From positions 1 to 64,000 of the forward strand of contig JAABTV010000005.1 of the NCBI GenBank assembly GCA_011389685.1: 64,000 bases of DNA, in the 5' to 3' direction. The translations under genes and the position numbers were made by a program. The stretch's first letter is position 1. Each line of letters starts with the position of its first letter. Under the pieces are notes generated by a model. It ran no database searches, was not told the DNA's origin, and saw nothing but the letters and a program-made list of their open reading frames with translations. This document shows positions 59,540 to 64,000 of this stretch, piece by piece. Source of the DNA: Paracoccaceae bacterium (lineage in GTDB: Bacteria; Pseudomonadota; Alphaproteobacteria; Rhodobacterales; Rhodobacteraceae).

Positions 59540-61312
59540 ATGGCAAAGCTTCCGGTCCTCAGTTCCGATCCGCGTTTGCGCCGTGCCCGTTTGACCGGGT
59601 GGCGGACGCGGATCGCACTGGTGCTCCTGATTGCCATCGCGGGAGTGACGGTGGTTGTGACCAACCGCCTGCTGACCGAACGTTTCACCGAGACCACGCG
59701 CAACCGGGCCGAACTGCGCCTGGCGCTCTATTCCGGCAATCTTGTCAGTGAATTGCGGCGCAATGCCATCGTGCCGCAGCTTCTGGCGCGTGACCCGGCG
59801 CTGATCGGGGCGCTCAATTCCAGCGATTTCAGTCAATCGACGCAACGGCTCATCTCGTTTGTCGAGGAAATCGGCGCCGCGTCGCTCATGTTGCTGGACC
59901 GGGATGGGCGCACGGTGGCGGCGACAGACCGCAACCGCTTGGGCGAGAGTCATCGGCAGGGCCGATATTTCGTGGATGCGCTGCGCTCGAGCAGCACGGT
60001 CTTTTCGGTCACGGAGCGCGAGGCGGGCGGATACCGTTTCATCTATACGCGCCGGGTGGACTGGCAGAACCAGACCCTCGGCGTGATCGCGGTCGAGGTC
60101 GATCTGCAGAAATTCGAGCGCGCCTGGGCGGGGATTTCCGAGGCGGTGATCGTCACGGATTCGACCGGCACGATCATCCTTGCGACCGAACCGCGCTGGC
60201 GCGGGCTGACCGAGGTCGAGGCGTTGCGCCGTGCCCCGGTGGACAGTGCCATCGAGCGCGCGATCCGGGCCACGGCGGACTGGACCTCTCTGCCGGCCGA
60301 TGCCTATGTGCAGGGCGAGGCGGTGATGCGGATGGAGGGGCGGGTGTCGTTTCGCGGCTGGCGGATCGCGACCTTCACGCCCTATGCCAGCGTGCGCGAG
60401 AAGGTGAATGCCTTTCTGGCGCTGGAGATCATGGGATTCGCGATCCTGCTGGCGCTGGCTTTCTACTTCCTCAGTCGCAGGACGGCAGTGCGCATGGCAT
60501 CGTTTCAACGCGAGTCGGCCGAACTTCGCGCATTGAACCAGCGCCTCCAGCGGGAAATCGCCGAACGCCAGAAGATGCAGGGCAAGCTGGAAGTGGCCGA
60601 GCAGACCCTTGAGCAAAGCTCGAAACTGGCGCTGCTGGGCGAGATGTCGGCGGCGGTGTCGCATGAACTGAACCAGCCGCTGGCCGCGATGAAGACCTAT
60701 CTGGCGGGGGCCGCGCTTCTGCTGCGGCGCAACCGGCCCGACGAGGCGCTTTCGTCATTCCAGCGGATCGACGATCTGATCGAGCGGATGGGCGCGATCA
60801 CGCGGCAGTTGAAGAGCTATGCGCGCAAGAGCGGCGATGCCCTGGCCCCTGTAAACATGGGGGATGCCTTGCATTCGGCGCTTGCGATGATGGAGCCGCA
60901 ACTCAAGCAGCGCAAGGTGCAGATCACCCGCGCGATGCCCGATGGGGAGGTGATGGTGTTGGGCGACCGGTTGCGCATCGAACAGGTCATCATCAACCTG
61001 TTGCGCAATGCGCTGGATGCGACGCAGGGCGTTGAAGCGCCCGAAATCGACATCCTGCTGGCGGCGGGTGAGACGGCCACGCTCAGCGTGCGCGACAACG
61101 GGCCGGGGATCGAGGATCTCGATAACCTGTTCGAGCCATTCTACACCACCAAGAAGCCGGGCGAGGGCGTGGGACTGGGACTTGCCATTTCCTCGGGGAT
61201 CGTGAACGACCTTGGCGGGCGGTTGACGGCGCGCAACACCGATGGCGGCGGGGCTGTTTTCGAGATGCGGCTGCCTATCTTTGAAGAGGACGAGACCCGC
61301 GCGGTCGGGTAG
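59540..61312 (+). CDS. dctB: C4-dicarboxylate sensor histidine kinase DctB-like
   Basis: A 590-residue sensor kinase. It has an N-terminal transmembrane helix (about 22-44), a periplasmic Cache (PDC) sensor (about 45-290, including RQGRYFVDALRSSSTVFSV), a second helix (about 296-316), and a coiled coil (QRESAELRALNQRLQREIAERQ). The HisKA H-box has H375 (SHELNQPLAAMK), and the ATPase has N (NLLRNALDA), G1 (DNGPGI) and G2 (GVGLGLAIS) boxes. The ATG at 59540 follows a GTG one codon earlier. It is paired with dctD, 39 bp downstream. Confidence 0.88.
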   Translation: MAKLPVLSSDPRLRRARLTGWRTRIALVLLIAIAGVTVVVTNRLLTERFTETTRNRAELRLALYSGNLVSELRRNAIVPQLLARDPALIGALNSSDFSQSTQRLISFVEEIGAASLMLLDRDGRTVAATDRNRLGESHRQGRYFVDALRSSSTVFSVTEREAGGYRFIYTRRVDWQNQTLGVIAVEVDLQKFERAWAGISEAVIVTDSTGTIILATEPRWRGLTEVEALRRAPVDSAIERAIRATADWTSLPADAYVQGEAVMRMEGRVSFRGWRIATFTPYASVREKVNAFLALEIMGFAILLALAFYFLSRRTAVRMASFQRESAELRALNQRLQREIAERQKMQGKLEVAEQTLEQSSKLALLGEMSAAVSHELNQPLAAMKTYLAGAALLLRRNRPDEALSSFQRIDDLIERMGAITRQLKSYARKSGDALAPVNMGDALHSALAMMEPQLKQRKVQITRAMPDGEVMVLGDRLRIEQVIINLLRNALDATQGVEAPEIDILLAAGETATLSVRDNGPGIEDLDNLFEPFYTTKKPGEGVGLGLAISSGIVNDLGGRLTARNTDGGGAVFEMRLPIFEEDETRAVG

Positions 61313-61351
61313 GGCGCGCGCTGGCATGGATGGTATCAGGGGACGAATGCG

Positions 61352-62686
61352 ATGGCCAAGGCTATGAAGATCGCGATTATCGACGACGAGCAGGACATGC
61401 GCCAGTCGATCAGCCAGTGGCTGGCACTGTCGGGCTATGACACCGAGACATTCGCCAGCGCCGAGGATGCCCTGAAGAAACTGGGGCCGGATTACCCGGG
61501 CATCGTGATCTCGGACATCAAGATGCCGGGCATGGACGGGATGCAGTTTCTGAAAAAGCTGATGGGGCAGGACAGTGCCTTGCCGGTGATCATGATCACC
61601 GGGCATGGCGATGTGCCGATGGCGGTCGAGGCGATGCGCGTGGGGGCCTTTGATTTTCTGGAAAAGCCGTTCAACCCGGACCGGATGAGCGAACTGGCCA
61701 AGAAGGCCGCCCATGCGCGGCGCCTCGTGCTGGACAACCGCACGCTGCGCCGGGAGCTCAGCGATGGCGGGCAGTTGATGAAAAAGCTCATCGGGGTGAG
61801 CCCGGTGATGGAGCGGCTGCGCGAGGATATTCTCGATCTGGGGCAGGCGGATGGTCATGTCCTGATCGACGGTGAAACCGGCACCGGCAAGACGCTGGTC
61901 GCCCATGCGCTGCATGCGGTGGGGCCCCGGGCTGGCAAGAAATTCGTGCTGGTGAGCTGCTCGGCGCTGGAAGAGGACGCGCTGTCGAAACGGCTGTTCG
62001 GGCCGATGATGCCCGAGGACAGTCGGCTTCCGGCGGTCGAGGAGGCGCGCGGCGGCACCCTGGTTCTGGAAGATGTCGAAACGCTTCCCGATGCGGTGCA
62101 GGGCAAGCTCTTGAGCTTTGTCAACGCAGAGGGCACGCCGCCCGAAACCCGGATCATCGCGATTTCCAACCTGCAGGAGCAGGGCAAGACCTGCGAGGAC
62201 GCATTGCGCCCTGATCTTTTCTATCGGCTGGCCGCGCTGCGCATCACGGTGCCGCCGCTGCGCCAGCGCGGCGAAGATATCCTGACGCTCTTTACCCGGC
62301 TTTCGGAGCAGTTCGCCGATGAATATGGCTGTGACGCGCCCAATGTCAGCGCGCAGGAGGCCGCGCAGCTGTTGCAGGCGCCGTGGCCGGGGAATGTGCG
62401 CCAGTTGATCAACGTGGCCGAGCGCGCGGTATTGCAATCGCGGCGCGGGCAGGGGTCGATCACCTCGCTTCTGATGAGCGATCACGAGGACATGCAGCCG
62501 GTGATGACCACCGAGGGCAAGCCGCTCAAGGAATATGTTGAGGCGTTCGAGCGGATGCTGATCGACAACACGATGCGCCGCCACAAGGGCAGCATTTCCA
62601 ACGTGATGGACGAGTTGTGCCTGCCGCGCCGGACGCTCAACGAGAAGATGGCGAAATACGGGCTGCACAGGTCCGATTACCTGTGA
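61352..62686 (+). CDS. dctD: DctD-type response regulator with degenerate sigma-54 interface
   Basis: A 444-residue NtrC-family regulator: receiver (phospho-acceptor D55 in VISDIKMPGMDG), AAA+ domain with Walker A GETGTGKT at 174-181, and a C-terminal Fis-type HTH (ISNVMDELCLPRRTLNEKM). Two canonical features are altered. Between RLFG (214-217) and GGTLVLED (about 234-241) the GAFTGA loop that contacts sigma-54 is missing, replaced by PMMPEDSRLPAVEEAR. Walker B reads LVLED in place of LFLDE. The arginine-finger region (RPDLFYRLAALRI) is retained. It may activate transcription without sigma-54, as R. capsulatus NtrC does. Confidence 0.9.
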   Translation: MAKAMKIAIIDDEQDMRQSISQWLALSGYDTETFASAEDALKKLGPDYPGIVISDIKMPGMDGMQFLKKLMGQDSALPVIMITGHGDVPMAVEAMRVGAFDFLEKPFNPDRMSELAKKAAHARRLVLDNRTLRRELSDGGQLMKKLIGVSPVMERLREDILDLGQADGHVLIDGETGTGKTLVAHALHAVGPRAGKKFVLVSCSALEEDALSKRLFGPMMPEDSRLPAVEEARGGTLVLEDVETLPDAVQGKLLSFVNAEGTPPETRIIAISNLQEQGKTCEDALRPDLFYRLAALRITVPPLRQRGEDILTLFTRLSEQFADEYGCDAPNVSAQEAAQLLQAPWPGNVRQLINVAERAVLQSRRGQGSITSLLMSDHEDMQPVMTTEGKPLKEYVEAFERMLIDNTMRRHKGSISNVMDELCLPRRTLNEKMAKYGLHRSDYL

Positions 62687-63140
62687 GACCGGGCTGACGG
62701 CGCGCGCCCGCGGGCCGGTCGGGCCTTCGCCAATATCGTGAACTCGTCATTTCTCCATTGTAATCGCCCCGTCCATGCCCTTATGTAGGAGTATGGCACA
62801 GGTGGGTTTCCCGCGTGCCGCGAGAGTTTCACTGTCAGGACAGGGTGTAGGTCTTCGAACCGGCAGTCCGGACAGGATGAATGGGTCCCGTCTGGGGCCA
62901 CATGAAAGGTCCGCCACCCCCTCAGGGGTGCTGCGGGCGAATGAACGGGCTGCGACACCGCATGGCGGGCGCGGCCGGAGAAGAACCGCGATGAAGCGCG
63001 CGCGACCATTGAGTGTGAGAGCAGGGGGCCTTGTTGCCCGCGCCTGCCGCGCGGCGTTTATTGCCAGAAACAGACATGATGCAAGGCCGATCGCGCCCCC
63101 CGGGGTGATTGCGGTCCTGTTGTCATGCAAATGGATCACA
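62687..63140 (+). promoter_or_regulatory. Long leader/promoter region of rne
   Basis: This 454-bp gap has no convincing ORF. A weak promoter-like pair is TTGTAA (62758-62763) and TATGTA (62782-62787), 18 bp apart. A leader from there would be about 350 nt and contains a hairpin CACCCC/GGGGTG (near 62917-62932) and other GC stems. RNase E genes often have long 5' leaders that the enzyme cleaves for autoregulation, so this is plausible here (inference). Confidence 0.45.
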
Positions 63141-64000
63141 TGGCCAAGAAAATGCTTATCGATGCCACCCACGCGGAGGAAACCCGCGTCGTGGTGGTGG
63201 ACGGAAACAAGGTCGAGGAATTCGACTTCGAGTCTGAAAACAAACGCCAGCTTGCTGGCAATATCTATCTAGCCAAGGTTACACGGGTCGAACCGTCGCT
63301 TCAGGCGGCCTTTGTCGATTATGGCGGCAACCGCCACGGCTTTCTCGCCTTTTCGGAAATTCATCCCGATTACTATCAGATCCCGGTCGCGGACCGTGAG
63401 AAGCTGATGGAGGAAGAGCGCGCCTATGTCGAGGCGCTCAAGGCGCGCGAGGAAGAGGAAGAGAAGAAGCCCTCGCGCTCGCGCGGCCGGCGGCCGTCTT
63501 CGAAGAAGTCCAGCGCCGAGGAGATCAGGTCCGACGACGCCGTCACGTCCACGGAGGCGCAGTCGGATGACGGTGCGCGTGGCATTTCCGGGATGGAGAC
63601 CATCGACCTTGAAGGTGAAGAGGTTCCCGAGGGCACCTCGCCGATGGATCTGGTGGACGAAACCCCGGTGGAAGAGCCGGATGACGCCGCGAACGGCGAT
63701 GCCGACAACGGCACGGACAATGACGACGTGCAAGGCACCAATGCCGCCGCCAAGGATGACAGCATCGAATCGGTTGCCGATGACGATGACAGCGACGACA
63801 TCCGCCCGCCGCGCAAGCCGCGTGCACGCCGCTACAAGATCCAGGAAGTCATCAAGGTGCGCCAGATCCTTCTGGTGCAGGTCGTCAAGGAAGAGCGCGG
63901 CAACAAGGGCGCGGCGCTGACCACCTATCTTTCGCTTGCCGGACGCTATTGCGTGCTCATGCCCAACACCGCGCGGGGCGGTGGCATCAGCCGCAAGATT
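63141..64000 (+). CDS. rne: Ribonuclease E (N-terminal part, runs off the window)
   Basis: The first 286 codons of RNase E, the main endonuclease of mRNA decay and rRNA/tRNA processing. It starts MAKKMLIDATHAEETRVVVVDG, then the S1 domain begins (AGNIYLAKVTRVEPSLQAAFVDYGGNRHGFLAFSEI). The S1 domain is interrupted by an acidic, low-complexity insertion of about 140 residues (EEEEEKKPSRSRGRRPSS through DDDDSDDIRPPRKPRARR). It resumes at YKIQEVIKVRQILLVQVVKEERGNKGAALTTYLSLAGRY. Such insertions are typical of alphaproteobacterial RNase E. An ATG at 63132 is an alternative start. Confidence 0.94.

Noticed and set aside
1-64000. CRISPR array, tRNA or rRNA genes
   Set aside because: No regularly spaced direct repeats and no tRNA/rRNA-like conserved blocks were seen by reading both strands.

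Overview
The window is high-GC alphaproteobacterial DNA, almost certainly from a Rhodobacterales (Roseobacter/Rhodobacter-type) genome. The diagnostic content is a complete, syntenic RcGTA-type gene transfer agent (GTA) cluster, a 5-aminolevulinate synthase with an FnrL-type box, a B12-dependent ribonucleotide reductase, a four-subunit sarcosine oxidase operon, and DctB/DctD and RNase E of alphaproteobacterial type. It looks chromosomal. I saw no rRNA, tRNA or CRISPR array, and the only clear transposon remnant is an IS5-family transposase C-terminus at the left edge.

Layout. 1-3.1 kb: IS5-family fragment abutting bpt/ate, then RDD and DUF2852 membrane proteins and a YbaK-type deacylase, all on the minus strand. 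3.2-12.6 kb (+): glnE with a small translationally coupled gene, nrdJ behind NrdR-type boxes, and a membrane-anchored glutamate-synthase-like flavoprotein. 13-14.2 kb (-): pepT. 14.5-28.9 kb (+): the GTA block, with promoter, a terminated leader, then g1 to g15 in canonical order with most genes overlapping by 1-14 nt. 28.9-35.7 kb: DksA/TraR-type protein (-), cysE (+), M20 peptidase (-), hemA (+), a RodZ-like protein and ispG (+). 36-38.6 kb (-): M48 metalloprotease plus two tandem DsbA-like proteins. 38.7-47.3 kb (+): aminotransferase, periplasmic amidase, PBP1A, prfB, amidase-signature enzyme, DUF2189 membrane protein. 47.3-48.7 kb: a divergent pair of XRE-type regulator (-) and cold-shock-domain-like protein (+). 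48.75-51.3 kb (-): ilvBN with a leader-peptide attenuator. 51.7-53.9 kb (-): ccmI-ruvX-DUF1289. 54.1-59.4 kb (+): soxB-soxD-soxA-soxG. 59.5-62.7 kb (+): dctB-dctD. 63.1 kb to the end: the start of rne behind a long leader.

Functional groups: particle production (GTA); envelope biogenesis and quality control (RodZ-like, amidase, PBP1A, M48/DsbA-like); nitrogen and amino-acid metabolism (glnE, ilvBN, cysE, pepT, sarcosine oxidase feeding one-carbon units); tetrapyrrole synthesis under oxygen control (hemA); and C4-dicarboxylate sensing (dctBD).

The most unusual content is between genes. (i) The GTA operon appears to start from a strong promoter whose transcript would meet an intrinsic terminator within about 55 nt, with an ATG at the predicted +1. 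(ii) A five-hairpin composite repeat occurs twice in opposite orientation (inside the GTA cluster between g2 and g3, and behind DUF1289), each time placed the same way after a stop codon and with paired substitutions that keep a stem intact. (iii) Several families of short elements with terminal inverted repeats are scattered between genes. (iv) DctD lacks the GAFTGA loop and has an altered Walker B motif.
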